From the NCBI GenBank assembly GCA_947462335.1, contig OX381718.1, forward strand, positions 43,896,281 through 43,960,280: a DNA stretch of 64,000 bases. Reading direction: 5' to 3'. The stretch is from Harmothoe impar. Lineage: Eukaryota; Annelida; Polychaeta; Phyllodocida; Polynoidae. This document shows, piece after piece, positions 35,076 through 44,289 of the stretch (positions within the stretch are counted from its first letter, which is position 1; every line of letters starts with the position of its first letter). The notes under the pieces were generated by a model that was not told the DNA's origin, did not search any database, and worked only from the letters and a program-made list of their open reading frames with translations. A program made the translations under genes and the position numbers.

Positions 35076-36495
35076 TCAAGGAATGTGTATGGATGAGTTG
35101 CAGCGTCGAGCGGCACCAACTGCAGTGGTGCCCATGTGAGACGTTGCCCACCATATGCCCGTCCTCTCTGGGGCATCCAGTAGGGGTATTGAACGCCTCA
35201 CACACTAGGTCGGAGCGTCCGACTGATGACAGGGGCTTCTTTTTCTGTCTGAAGGTGGAGTTGGGGTTCACAGACGGGTGCCTGACTTGGGCTTGGTTGG
35301 TAGGGGCAGTTGCTGCTGAGCCGGCAGCAGCGGCCGGCAGGACATAGGGGCCGGTAAGGCGAGCTGCTCTATTAGCTGCTCGTGCCTTGGTTTGCTCAGC
35401 AGCGACCATGACCGCGCCTACGCTGGGGTACAGCCTACCTGGGCGAAACCTAGAGAGCTCTGAGCGAGAGGCAGCTATTGCAGGATCAGACCAGGTGGGA
35501 TCAAGGGGGTCGGACCAGCGGATAGTGCCCTCAGCTACACCGGAGAGCACCTCCTCCGACCACTCCCTCACTTGGTCCCACTCAAAATCTTTAGCATCAT
35601 AGATCACTTGGTTAAAATGATCCATGATCTTGGGGCGGTCACACAAGGGGGTTTTGTTATCAAGGGCGAGCTGCTTTAAACCAAAAAGATATTCTGCGAT
35701 ATCTAGTGAAGCGAGGGTGGTCTTCGTATGTGTGGGACCATGGGTTATAAAATCGTGTGGATGGCTGCTCTTACCCTTCACGCCGGAAATATGTTGTGCT
35801 GTATCTAGCAGGGCTTGAACTCGCAAGTTGACAGACGCGTCGGGGTTCACCGGCATTGCCACCGGTCGCAGATCCAAAGGGACTTGGATAGCCGGGATGG
35901 ACTGGAGAACCTGCTGTACCGAGGGCTGAGCAGGTAGGTTGTGAAGGGGTGCAGCAGGTGCCTGGTATGAAACCGCCGATTGCTGAATACCAGCAGTACT
36001 AGTAGACGGGGCGGAGTAGTAGATCTGGGCGGGGGGAGGCTGAGCAGTCGCCGCCGCCGGAGCTGTCACTGGGATGACAGCAGGCACGTGGACGGGGACC
36101 GACTGGGTAGCAGTCGGCACGTGGCCCGCAGCAGGGGGGTTGACAGCCGGGACCGGGCCCGGGGCCAACACAGCCGGGGCAGTAGGAGGTGCCGGGATGG
36201 TGATGACCTGGACAGGGCGAGCATAGGGAGTAGTAGCTCGAGCCGCTGCACGGGTGACAGTCTTACCTCCGCCAGCCGGGAGGCTGGGCGTAGATGTACT
36301 CGGGGTGACATGTGTTGTGACAGCCGGAGTTGGGAGTGGTAGGACAGCGTCCAGTCTGCTGAGGATGGAGTTAGCCGTAGTCTTCACCTCAGCGACGGAC
36401 GACTCGATGCCATCAATCCGGCCCGTGATGTCTGTGACCTTGTCAGACAGCTGGGCCGTTGTCCACTTGCTCTTAGGTGCCTTCTTGGGAGGCAT
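35023..36495 (-). CDS. YR element 1 Gag-like protein
   Basis: The 490-residue protein starts at an ATG just inside repeat A1. Residues about 10-53 are heptad-like and probably coiled coil, 54-230 are Ala/Pro/Thr rich, and 230-400 form a conserved globular region shared with element 2 (for example FEWDQVREWSEE). A Cys/His cluster near the C-terminus (CEAFN...C...H...HHCSWC) looks zinc binding, as in DIRS/Ngaro Gags. It is presumed to package the element RNA. The last 53 nt overlap the RT frame, which is +1 relative to gag. Confidence 0.85.
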   Translation of the reverse strand: MPPKKAPKSKWTTAQLSDKVTDITGRIDGIESSVAEVKTTANSILSRLDAVLPLPTPAVTTHVTPSTSTPSLPAGGGKTVTRAAARATTPYARPVQVITIPAPPTAPAVLAPGPVPAVNPPAAGHVPTATQSVPVHVPAVIPVTAPAAATAQPPPAQIYYSAPSTSTAGIQQSAVSYQAPAAPLHNLPAQPSVQQVLQSIPAIQVPLDLRPVAMPVNPDASVNLRVQALLDTAQHISGVKGKSSHPHDFITHGPTHTKTTLASLDIAEYLFGLKQLALDNKTPLCDRPKIMDHFNQVIYDAKDFEWDQVREWSEEVLSGVAEGTIRWSDPLDPTWSDPAIAASRSELSRFRPGRLYPSVGAVMVAAEQTKARAANRAARLTGPYVLPAAAAGSAATAPTNQAQVRHPSVNPNSTFRQKKKPLSSVGRSDLVCEAFNTPTGCPREDGHMVGNVSHGHHCSWCRSTLQLIHTHSLMSCNIKGNYRGPASFRA

Positions 36496-36533
36496 GATGT
36501 CCCGTAAAGTAGGATAAAATAGAAACTTAATGA

Positions 36534-36707
36534 AGACAAATATTACACACGTGTTGATAGTGGATTTTAAGATGGCGGAAGTGGACGAGTTCCGCTGGTA
36601 ACGGTGATAATACAGTTTATGAGCGTCCCGGTAGGGGGGGTTAGTGTGATTTGCCGCGCCCGCCCTGAGCCATTACTAGGACAATTCGAGGAATTCTCCA
36701 TAATGAC
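36534..36707 (-). promoter_or_regulatory. YR element 1 A1 repeat, presumed promoter/leader
   Basis: This is the 5' repeat upstream of gag and the expected location of transcription start. It carries the YY1/ETS-like composite AAGATGGCGGAAGTGG at 36569-36584 on the plus strand. No TATA box is seen. The distance to the gag ATG (36495) is about 40 bp. The promoter role is inferred from position. Confidence 0.55.
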
Positions 36708-37059
36708 ATATTCCAAGGAATATGAAAAAAGAACCGCACATGTTCTATTTGATATCTAATTTGCAGGGACGTTACTCATGCAAGCAATCATGAGTTACCT
36801 TGACAAAATATTGAGTGTATATGACCATATTATATACTTATAAGTTACTCTTTGCCAATACACAGATGTATTGTCCCCCATATGACAAGCCATGGCCTGA
36901 CAAGTATTGAACACATATTACCAAGGTGTATTATTCATTCATATGGGTGTGTGGGAGTTTTAGGTAACATCACAAAATGAAAAAGACATGGTCACCAGGG
37001 AGATCATATGACCGGAAGCCAACCCATACATTTATATTAGCATGAACTAGTGACGGCCA
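36708..37059. other. right flank of YR element 1
   Basis: Begins ATATTCCAAGGAATATGA, matching the local repeat family also found left of the element. No gene. Confidence 0.5.
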
Positions 37060-37300
37060 TTACCGCCCACACAACTGTCACAAACATGCACAGTATTCCC
37101 GAAGTGGTTAATCATGTCATGAACTTTGTGGTATGATACAAACTAACTGGCTACCAGGCCACACTGGTGGTGCTAATTAACCCTTTAAAGGCTGCATAGT
37201 AAACTAATGCATCATGCACTTGGTCGTCAAGATGCATGAATGCCATGGATGCATTCGACAGTGATGCCGGGATTACCATATATCATATCTTCCTGGTTCT
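37060..37300 (+). repeat. segment duplicated from 30397-30640
   Basis: Right-hand copy of the duplication. The period without element 1 (5.69 kb) would be about 1 kb, so the duplication probably preceded or was independent of the insertion. It contains the MITE fragment 37177-37268. Confidence 0.85.
37177..37268 (+). mobile_element. double-hairpin MITE, copy 14 (5' fragment)
   Basis: Same truncated left end as 30516-30607, carried within the duplication. Confidence 0.6.
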
Positions 37301-37800
37301 GTCAAACTATTTTTTGTCAATAGTGTCACTTTTTGCAATTGACAAGCGTACTGGTCATCGTCAATAAGTGGTGCATACATACATATTTCTATATATTTCG
37401 ATATGTTTTATTGAGAAAGAGTTTCTGTATTATTTCCATGATCCCCCTAATCAATGAATTGGCTCGTTACATCTTAACCACTAGTTCAGCCGATCTTCTA
37501 AAATGAGCTGATAGGATGTTTTTATTGAAACTGCATACTTTTGTTCGGAATACGGGAAGCTTACGCTATTGGCAAAAATCCAATTCTGATGAGTCACGCA
37601 TCCGTTCTGAAAGACCTGTTAGTCATGAAGCTCAACAGTCAAGACAACTCGGCTAAATCACATCTGATCCTTTTTATATTTCTTTTGAATCTGAGACGAT
37701 TGTTGCTCACACCACTAGCCATAAGCCTTGAGCCGCTCAAGGGTCTGATCAGCTCAGCAATCCATCCTCCAGACACCACCAACCCCTCCCCGACACATTG
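37301..37800. other. non-coding stretch
   Basis: A 108-codon plus-strand ORF (37541-37867) runs into a MITE fragment and lacks any recognisable motif. I see nothing else here. Confidence 0.3.
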
Positions 37801-37852
37801 GGATAACCCTATAAGGGTCGCACAGTGTTTTAATGCGCCCTGTTCTACTTTA
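37801..37852 (+). mobile_element. double-hairpin MITE, copy 15 (left-end fragment)
   Basis: Left terminal block AACCCTATAAGGGTCGCACA followed by GTTTTAATG; the rest is absent. Confidence 0.5.
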
Positions 37853-38482
37853 GGAATAAATGTGTAGACTAATACCACTCATGATATAAAAAGGGGTTGC
37901 ATTGCTTGTATTGATGCCCTCGCTACACTGTTAGAAGTAACCACTGTAAATTTACAGCAAAATGTGCTGGCAGTTTTGGTTCCAGCACATTTTGCTGTAC
38001 ATTTACAGCAACTCAGTTGCTGTAATATAAAGAGAAGAATGTGCTGTAATTTTACAGTATATTCTTCTGTTTAATTACAGCAAAATCGACTGGAACCAAA
38101 ACTGCCAGCACATTTTTCTGTAAATTTGCAGTATATTGTATGCTGTAATTAAAAGCAGAAAGTACTGTAAATGCCATAAGTTGAGTTTTTTTAATCATTG
38201 ATTATTGTTATTATCAATTGATCTCAATTGATATGCATGGAGAGAACCTTCCTGCATTACTTCACTTGCATTATGGATAACAAACATTATGGAAGATTGC
38301 AAATCTTCGTGTAATGTCTCAAAACCCAGCGCGGGAAACTACAGCGCCACCAACGGGACGCTCAACAACTAACTTTACCTTCCGGTACCAGCGGAGATCT
38401 CAGCTTCCGCCCACTCTACAACTACACGCTACGCGTTCAAGTTTTATCAAGCTTTTTATCGTCATTAAGTTGGGATTTTACT

Positions 38483-39337
38483 AAGAGTAAGTGGACGGTT
38501 GCAGAACTTTCTGACAAGTTTGTCGGCCTCACGGGCCGGATAGATGGAATCGAGAATAGCGTCACCGCTGTCCAGTCGACTGCGACGCTCATCCTGGACC
38601 GTCTTGACGCCAACCTCCCCCGGCCTCCCCCGACTCCGGCCGCGGCAGCTGGAGCTGCTCCTACTGCTCCCCCACTACCTGCGGGAGGAGGTAAGGTCAC
38701 CACCTGGGCAGGTGCCCGCCGCTCAGCTCCCTACGACAGGCCCTTAGCTGCTGTAGTCACCGGCCCCGTCATCCAGATCAGTGATGCCACCCCGACTGTC
38801 ACAACTACCGCCCCGCTGTCAACGGCTGTCACCGCCGCCACGCTGCTGTCGGCCCCGACGCACGTGGCGCTGTCAACCCAGCCACCAGCCCCGGTCGTCA
38901 CTACGTCCGCCCAGGTACCTGTCATGTCTACTGCGCCCTCTGCACAGCTCTACTACCCTCAGGTCTACCCACCTGCGGCAACTGTTTCTGCGTCTCAGGT
39001 ACGTGCTCACCACCTGCTCCCTGCTACTCACCAGGCAGGTCAGTTACCTGTCCAAACAGTGATGCAGTCCCTGCCTCCTGTCAACATCCCGTCTGACCTT
39101 CGCCCGACTTCCATGCCGACCTGCCCTGACCCTGTTGTGTCAGCCAGGGTCCAGGCACTGCTGGACACCGCCAGCCATATTTCGGGTATCAGAGGTAAGA
39201 AAACACACCCCCATGAATATGTGACACGGGGACCAACCCGTACCAAGACTACCCTTGCCTCCCTCAGTCTGGCTGAATACCTGTTCGGCCTTCAGCGCCT
39301 TGCTATAGATGATAAGACCCCTCCCTGTGACCGCCCT
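38483..39337 (+). pseudogene. YR element 2 gag, N-terminal part
   Basis: Reads KSKWTVAELSDK from 38483, aligned with element 1 Gag from residue 8, then an Ala/Pro/Thr-rich region and the conserved block ending CDRP. The ATG and first codons present in element 1 are missing; no in-frame Met precedes the match. The frame is cut at 39337 by LINE 2, after which read-through gives only Phe and a stop. Confidence 0.85.
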
Positions 39338-39796
39338 TTTTAAGAACAATTTTTAAGAACAATTTAACTTTATTGACCAAAAATAAACTTCATCCTTTAC
39401 ATGTGTACTGCGCTTTGCTTTGATATATCCAACATTTTCATATATGGGTAAGTCATTCTTTGGATCGTTTGATAACAAATATATAAAATAAGTTAAAATA
39501 TAATATCTATCACAGATCAGCTTCAACAGTACAATAACATTGGTTAGACTAATACGGGTCATAAAGTTTAGGTGATACATCTACAGAGTAGATTATACTT
39601 GTATGCACCTATACGGGTTTCACGCTTACAGTTGACTCAAAAGAGACTCGGAGGTTTTCTCTATTACAGAAACTTTTACAGTGAATTGAGAAATACTGTA
39701 TTCTTTTACTGGTTACAGGACAAAACAGGGTCATATTATTCTTATACAATAAAATGTTTTTGCTAGGGTACTCTGCCGAAAAAAAAAAGAGTTATT
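39338..39796 (-). other. LINE 2 3' UTR and tail
   Basis: No coding frame. AATAAAG lies close to the end (about 39379 on the minus strand), followed by two TTGTTCTTAAA-type units at the extreme 3' end. Confidence 0.7.
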
Positions 39797-40090
39797 TTAA
39801 TACAGGTTTCGAGTATCTTTTGGGATCGTCTCTATCAGTAATTTTTTCATTTCAGATTTAAACAGTGAAATTGGCTCAACTTCTCTATATTTAACATCAA
39901 GTGCGTTCCATGCCCTGGCTACTATGACCTCTAAACTCCTTTCATAGGATGCTGCGTGTATTACACCATACTTCAACAAGGGGGCACTATTTGCTCGCCT
40001 GGTCCTGACAACTTGAACTAAATTTTCTTCATTTCTTGATAATTTGTGACCTCTTATCCTAGCATGGAAAATCCTTCTGTTGGCTAACAT
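39797..40090 (-). pseudogene. LINE 2 ORF2, C-terminal remnant
   Basis: Starting near the deletion joint (about 40085-40105), the frame MLANRRIFHARIRGH... ends with SLFKSEMKKLL, typical of the C-terminal tail of ORF2 proteins of this group (LINE 1 ends IFKNMIKNLKAK). Confidence 0.75.
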
Positions 40091-41150
40091 AGGAAGCTTT
40101 TTTTGTATCGATGAAAGCAGCTATTGTAGAGAGGCCTAAATTTCTATTTCTTAAAATGTCATTTGTTAATTTACTTATCGTATCAATAGTTGAACAGTTT
40201 TTTCTATAGCCCCCCTGAATTTTGGTTAAAATGTTATTTATATCTAAGTGACTCGTTATTTGTGTATGAATAATTCTTTCCAAAATTTTACCAGGCACTG
40301 GAAGTTGACTGATGGGTCTATAATTTGAAACATTCGTCAAGTCTCCTGACTTAGGGAGTGGAGTTACTTTGGCAATTTTCCAACTACTGGGTATTTTAGA
40401 ATATTTTAACGACAAAGCAAGAATTTTGGTTAATTTGGAAGGTAAACATTTGACAGATGCCTTAAAAACTTTGGTGGAAATATTTTCAATAGAGGAGGAC
40501 TTATTATTTTTCAGGCTCGCAGCTATTTTAGCCACCTCTTCGCAATCAATCACAATGTCATTCATAGCAACATCACAATGTGTGCCTTCAAAGCCCCATG
40601 GACCTATATGTACACGTTCAAGCTCAGGACCAATACCCGCAAAATAATTGTTAATGTGGTCTGCTACCTCTAGGACTGGAACGCACTCGCCATTGACTTC
40701 AAGGTTAATTTGTCTTGATTTTTTTCCTTTACCGGGAACAAGGTTCTTCATAGAAGACCAGAATTTTTTTGCATCATTTTTATTTACCTCCACCTCGTCT
40801 ACTATAAACAACTCTTTAGCATGTTTAACATCCGTTTGACACTTATTTTTCAACTCGTTAGCCTGGAACCAATGTAGAATAGAATCTGTTCTTTTGGCTA
40901 ATCTTAAGGCATTATTTTTTTCAATTATTTTTACAATCAAATCATGAGTTAACCATGGTTGCTCCTGGTAACCAACCTTAAAATTCCTGACCGGACATGA
41001 CAGGTCAAGAATGTCACTAATGATATTTTTATAAATGTCCCAACACACGTCAACTTCTTCACACATGTCAAAAATATCCCAGTTTGCGACCTTGAAGTCC
41101 TCACAGAAATCAGATTCGTCATAATACTTATATGATCTACCAACAAAACA
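40059..41150 (-). pseudogene. LINE 2 ORF2, linker and RT fingers
   Basis: Continues in the next frame: linker, then SNYRPISQLPVPGKILERII, GGYRKNCSTIDTI and FIDTKKA, the start of the palm. The reading then leaves RT homology (ASYVSQQKDFPC, stop). The palm motifs, including YADD, are absent. Confidence 0.88.
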
Positions 41151-41919
41151 TTTTTTTTTGATTTTTTTCTTTTTTATGCTTTATACACATGTATACCGGT
41201 AAGTGATCACTCACATTCAGCATCGCTACTCCACTTTCTGTTACATGAATAACATTTGTAAAAATTAAATCTATACAAGTCTTGATACCCTTTGTACGTG
41301 TTGGTTCATGTATAAGTTGCCTTAAACTATGGTCGCTCAAGGTTGAGTACATCAAGTTTTTTATAGGACTTTCCGGCAGTACATTTATATTGAAATCACC
41401 TGTGAGAACTATGTCTAAATTTTCAGCATTTTCGATTTGATTTAACATGTTTTGCAATTCGCTTATAAATGTGACTTTATCCCCTTCTGGAGGTCTATAA
41501 ATATTTCCTATGACTAGAGATTTAGATAAGCCCTTATTTATTTTTAACCATTGTATTTCAATATTTAAATCACTCTTATTTAAATTCGAATAAAACACAG
41601 GCGAGCATGAAATTGTCTCATGAACATATGCACATACTCCACCAGCATTGATGGGTCTGGCTCGATCAACCCTATACAAATTATAATGTTCAAAAACAAA
41701 ATCTTCATCAAGGTTTAACGAGGTGAGCCAAGATTCAGAAAACAAAATAATATTGATACCTTGTCTTTCTAATTCTTTTTTAAGAATTGAAAACTTATTT
41801 CTAATACTGTGAGCGTTCAAATGAAAAATTTTCAAACCTTTCCCTGGTATCAGGGGTATGTCAGCCATGAATAAGGAAACAGGTTGTTTTATCGGCTTTG
41901 TACCCACTTGCACACACAT
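41137..41919 (-). pseudogene. LINE 2 ORF2, endonuclease part
   Basis: Starts at an ATG (41919). AP endonuclease motifs in order: FHLNAHSIRNK, SESWL, NIYRPPEGD, TGDFNINV and SDHLPV. The frame then hits a stop at 41137, because a run of nine A (plus-strand T at 41151-41159) is off by one; the adjacent frame continues with FVGRSYKYYDESDF. Confidence 0.88.
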
Positions 41920-42426
41920 AATGACTTACAAACATATATACATTTAAAAACAGCAGGACTCTGCCCTTGTGGCGGCCTGTGTCGACTTTAAACATGGCTT
42001 AGATGACATGGGGATTTCAATTGCTCCTTTGTTACATTATAAGTTTTAAACATGAGCAAAAAATATACAACTTCCATATATGCAATCACTTTTCAAATCG
42101 TGTAGTGAGTAGACGTATCACATACCGGTAAGTATTAACCGAATAACAAAATATACAATATACATATCTGTACTACAGAACCATACCGGTAGATTCAACA
42201 AGTATATGTATTACATCATAGCCCGTCAGGGTGTACTCTAATTAAATTAAATTTCTCAATATATTTGTTATTAGTCTTATACATTTAAATTCTATGTTTC
42301 ACTTTACAATTGGCAATTAAAAAAAGACCGGTAATATATTGTTTTAAATTCCTTGATATTAAGCTTCAAAATCAGAGAGTTAAACTTTTACATTCTGGGC
42401 ATGGTCTGTGTAGAAATGTATGTAGT
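41920..42426 (-). other. LINE 2 ORF1-ORF2 spacer
   Basis: About 500 bp, AT-rich, with three ACCGGTA words. No frame is conserved. It is unusually long for an inter-ORF gap, so it may include lost coding sequence or a translation-reinitiation region. Confidence 0.5.
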
Positions 42427-44106
42427 CTACTGTTCATCAGTTTTATCAGGGAACAGGTTGATAGGGGGTGTGTCACCTCCTCCAACTACGCCTGGTTTGG
42501 GTTTGGCTGCTTCGCCAATGAGTTCTTGTACCATTTTTCTCAGCTCGTCTGAATCAGCAGGATTGCTGGTCTTGTCTTCACCTTCCTTGGGGAGTATCTT
42601 GGGGGGTGTCTCAGTTCTTGGGGGTGTTTCAGGTGTTGCCCCGGGGGTTGCCGCAACAGTTGCCTTGGGTGTTGTTGTAGGTGCTGCATCAGGGGTTGTT
42701 ACAGGGGCTGTCACAGGGGCTGCAACAGGGGCTGCCACGGGAGATGTCACAGGAGTGTCCTTGTTTGCTGCTTTCTCAGGGCTCTCTGGTGGTGGTGGAT
42801 TGCCTCTCAGTTCTGCTCTCAACTTCTCAAGTAGAAGACCCATCAGGTTTCCGCCTTTGCAGGTAGTGTGGCTGAGGGTATGGGCGTTTCCCAGGTGTCT
42901 ACCAGCCCCATAGATGGGGTGATAGGTGCATTCGTAGAATCGTTTTTCACCTGAATTTAGAAGCCATTTTTCCTTGGGGCCCGTAAATTTGATCCTCAGC
43001 AAATTGTACAGCACTCTAGTAGCCAATTTATTCCATGTTTTAGGTGTTTTGATGGCTTTTCCAATGTCCATAATGTCGTATGGGTTGTTGGTCGCTAGGA
43101 TCTGTTCCATTGCATCTTTGTCCCCTGCCTCCTTTGCCTTCATGTACTGCAGGCCTTGTTCGACAGAACAGAAATTCTGGCCCTCGTATTCCAGTGCTAC
43201 CGGGTACAGATTACTATACACATTATGTTCTGACTTAAACGCCAGTCCATCCAGTGTTTTTATTGTGGTAGCGGCTTGAAGATTTAAACCATGGGGCAGG
43301 TTGGGGATGTCCTTGTGGGCATATGATTGTTTATCTACAATAAGTGCCCTTTGTCTCAATTGTACATCTTTGAGTTTGAAGCGCTTGGCAAGGTAGTATA
43401 AGGACCGTAATTCCAAGAATTGTTTCCTTTCCACCGGTGTGAGCTCGTCAAGTAGAGATACCCCTATCCAGTCGTCAATGTCTCTGAGGTTTTTTACATT
43501 TCGGTATATTTCACCTTTGATACCCCGATGATTCAATTTTAGGACTACCGACCTGGGCCTGTCATTGTCAGGGTTGAATTTTCCTAACCTGTACACAGTG
43601 TCGACTTTTTCGTTCCCGTAGGTAAGTCCCAAATCGCCAAACAGTGCATCAACTAATTTCCTTAGATTCTCTGTCTTGCTTTCTGGCACTCCATCCATTA
43701 TGAGGGTTTTTTTCCGATCCTCGGCCTCGAATTTCTCCATTTTGTTTTCAAGAGATGTCGTCGTGAGCCTTGTTGACAGGATAGCGCCGCCATGTTGTTT
43801 CTGTGCGTCTTGTACCAGACCGATGTCAGATTGGAACTGCGCTTTATCCTCTTTCATCTTTTGTTGAATGGAAGCCAATAATTCGGTGGTAACTCTACTA
43901 TTCTCTGCAATGGTGGCAATCCTACCCTCATTCTCCACAGTTTTGTCGCCTATCCGTTCGACTTCAATTCTAATCTCGTCTTCGAACGACTCGAGGTCCT
44001 GGACATGCCGTGTCAGTGCTGTCAGAGCATCGACAATGTCCTTCGGTGAAGAAGTAGCTGTCACTGTCTTTAACTTTTGTCGTCGCTTGGTTTTCCCACC
44101 CGGCAT
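42427..44106 (-). CDS. LINE 2 ORF1 protein: coiled coil, RRM-like, CTD, NADAR/YbiA-like domain, Pro-rich tail
   Basis: An intact 559-residue protein from the ATG at 44106. Order: basic N-terminus; coiled coil about 25-130; RRM-like domain about 132-200 (KTLIMDGVPES, VYRLGK, RPRSVVLK); a C-terminal domain as in coiled-coil LINE ORF1 proteins about 200-265 (ALIVDKQSY); then a segment at about 288-434 that I read as NADAR/YbiA-like (DUF1768): YSNLYP, SVEQGLQYMKA (family S-x-E-H-x-x-Q-x-x-K-A type), YECTYHPIYGAG, and GGNLMGLLLEKLRAEL. It ends in a Pro/Ala/Thr repeat tract (436-500). The first part binds RNA in related elements. NADAR proteins act on ADP-ribose- or NAD-related N-glycosidic substrates; any activity here is inference. 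The His of the S-x-E-H motif is replaced by Gln. Confidence 0.8.
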   Translation of the reverse strand: MPGGKTKRRQKLKTVTATSSPKDIVDALTALTRHVQDLESFEDEIRIEVERIGDKTVENEGRIATIAENSRVTTELLASIQQKMKEDKAQFQSDIGLVQDAQKQHGGAILSTRLTTTSLENKMEKFEAEDRKKTLIMDGVPESKTENLRKLVDALFGDLGLTYGNEKVDTVYRLGKFNPDNDRPRSVVLKLNHRGIKGEIYRNVKNLRDIDDWIGVSLLDELTPVERKQFLELRSLYYLAKRFKLKDVQLRQRALIVDKQSYAHKDIPNLPHGLNLQAATTIKTLDGLAFKSEHNVYSNLYPVALEYEGQNFCSVEQGLQYMKAKEAGDKDAMEQILATNNPYDIMDIGKAIKTPKTWNKLATRVLYNLLRIKFTGPKEKWLLNSGEKRFYECTYHPIYGAGRHLGNAHTLSHTTCKGGNLMGLLLEKLRAELRGNPPPPESPEKAANKDTPVTSPVAAPVAAPVTAPVTTPDAAPTTTPKATVAATPGATPETPPRTETPPKILPKEGEDKTSNPADSDELRKMVQELIGEAAKPKPGVVGGGDTPPINLFPDKTDEQ

Positions 44107-44289
44107 TTTGACTTTGCTTCTTTAATGGCGAATGTGACTTTACAGGAATAATTATAACATACGCAGCGTGGCTTCATGTACCTACTGTGCACTCTAGGTA
44201 TTCCCAACTGCTATGGTTGTTGTGAAATTTCCCGATAATTATGGAGCTCCCCGCAGTGCTGGATTACTCGACAGCGGCCATCTTGAAAT
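44107..44289 (-). promoter_or_regulatory. LINE 2 5' UTR with YY1-like motif at its start
   Basis: CAAGATGGCCGC occupies bases 5-16 of the element (44274-44285 on the plus strand). The rest is unremarkable and lacks a TATA box. An internal promoter is expected here for a LINE of this type. Confidence 0.5.

Larger units (their letters stand above)
31018..36707 (-). mobile_element. YR element 1: complete Ngaro-like tyrosine-recombinase retrotransposon
   Basis: The minus-strand order is A1 (36707-36534), gag, RT-RNase H, YR, B1 (31944-31589), A2 (31588-31415), B2 (31379-31024). This A1-ORFs-B1-A2-B2 layout of split direct repeats is the hallmark of Ngaro/PAT-type elements. No methyltransferase domain is seen, which favours Ngaro-like over PAT or DIRS. 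Both repeat pairs look identical by eye, so insertion was recent. The RT frame carries a 37-nt deletion, so this copy is probably not autonomous. No target duplication is visible; AATGAC lies at both outer ends and at the B1/A2 junction. Confidence 0.93.
39338..44289 (-). mobile_element. LINE 2: non-LTR retrotransposon inserted in YR element 2 gag
   Basis: On the minus strand: 5' end at 44289, 5' UTR of about 183 bp, ORF1 (44106-42427), a spacer of about 500 bp, broken ORF2 (41919-39797), a 3' UTR of about 455 bp, then a tail of repeated TTGTTCTTAAA units (39338-39365). CCCT is duplicated on both sides (39334-39337 and 44290-44293). The 5' end appears complete. ORF2 motifs resemble LINE 1 (same broad Jockey/CR1 group). 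Confidence 0.92.

Noticed and set aside
35980..36517. ORFs antisense to YR element 1 gag
   Set aside because: They are shadow frames of the Ala/Pro-rich, GC-rich gag sequence.
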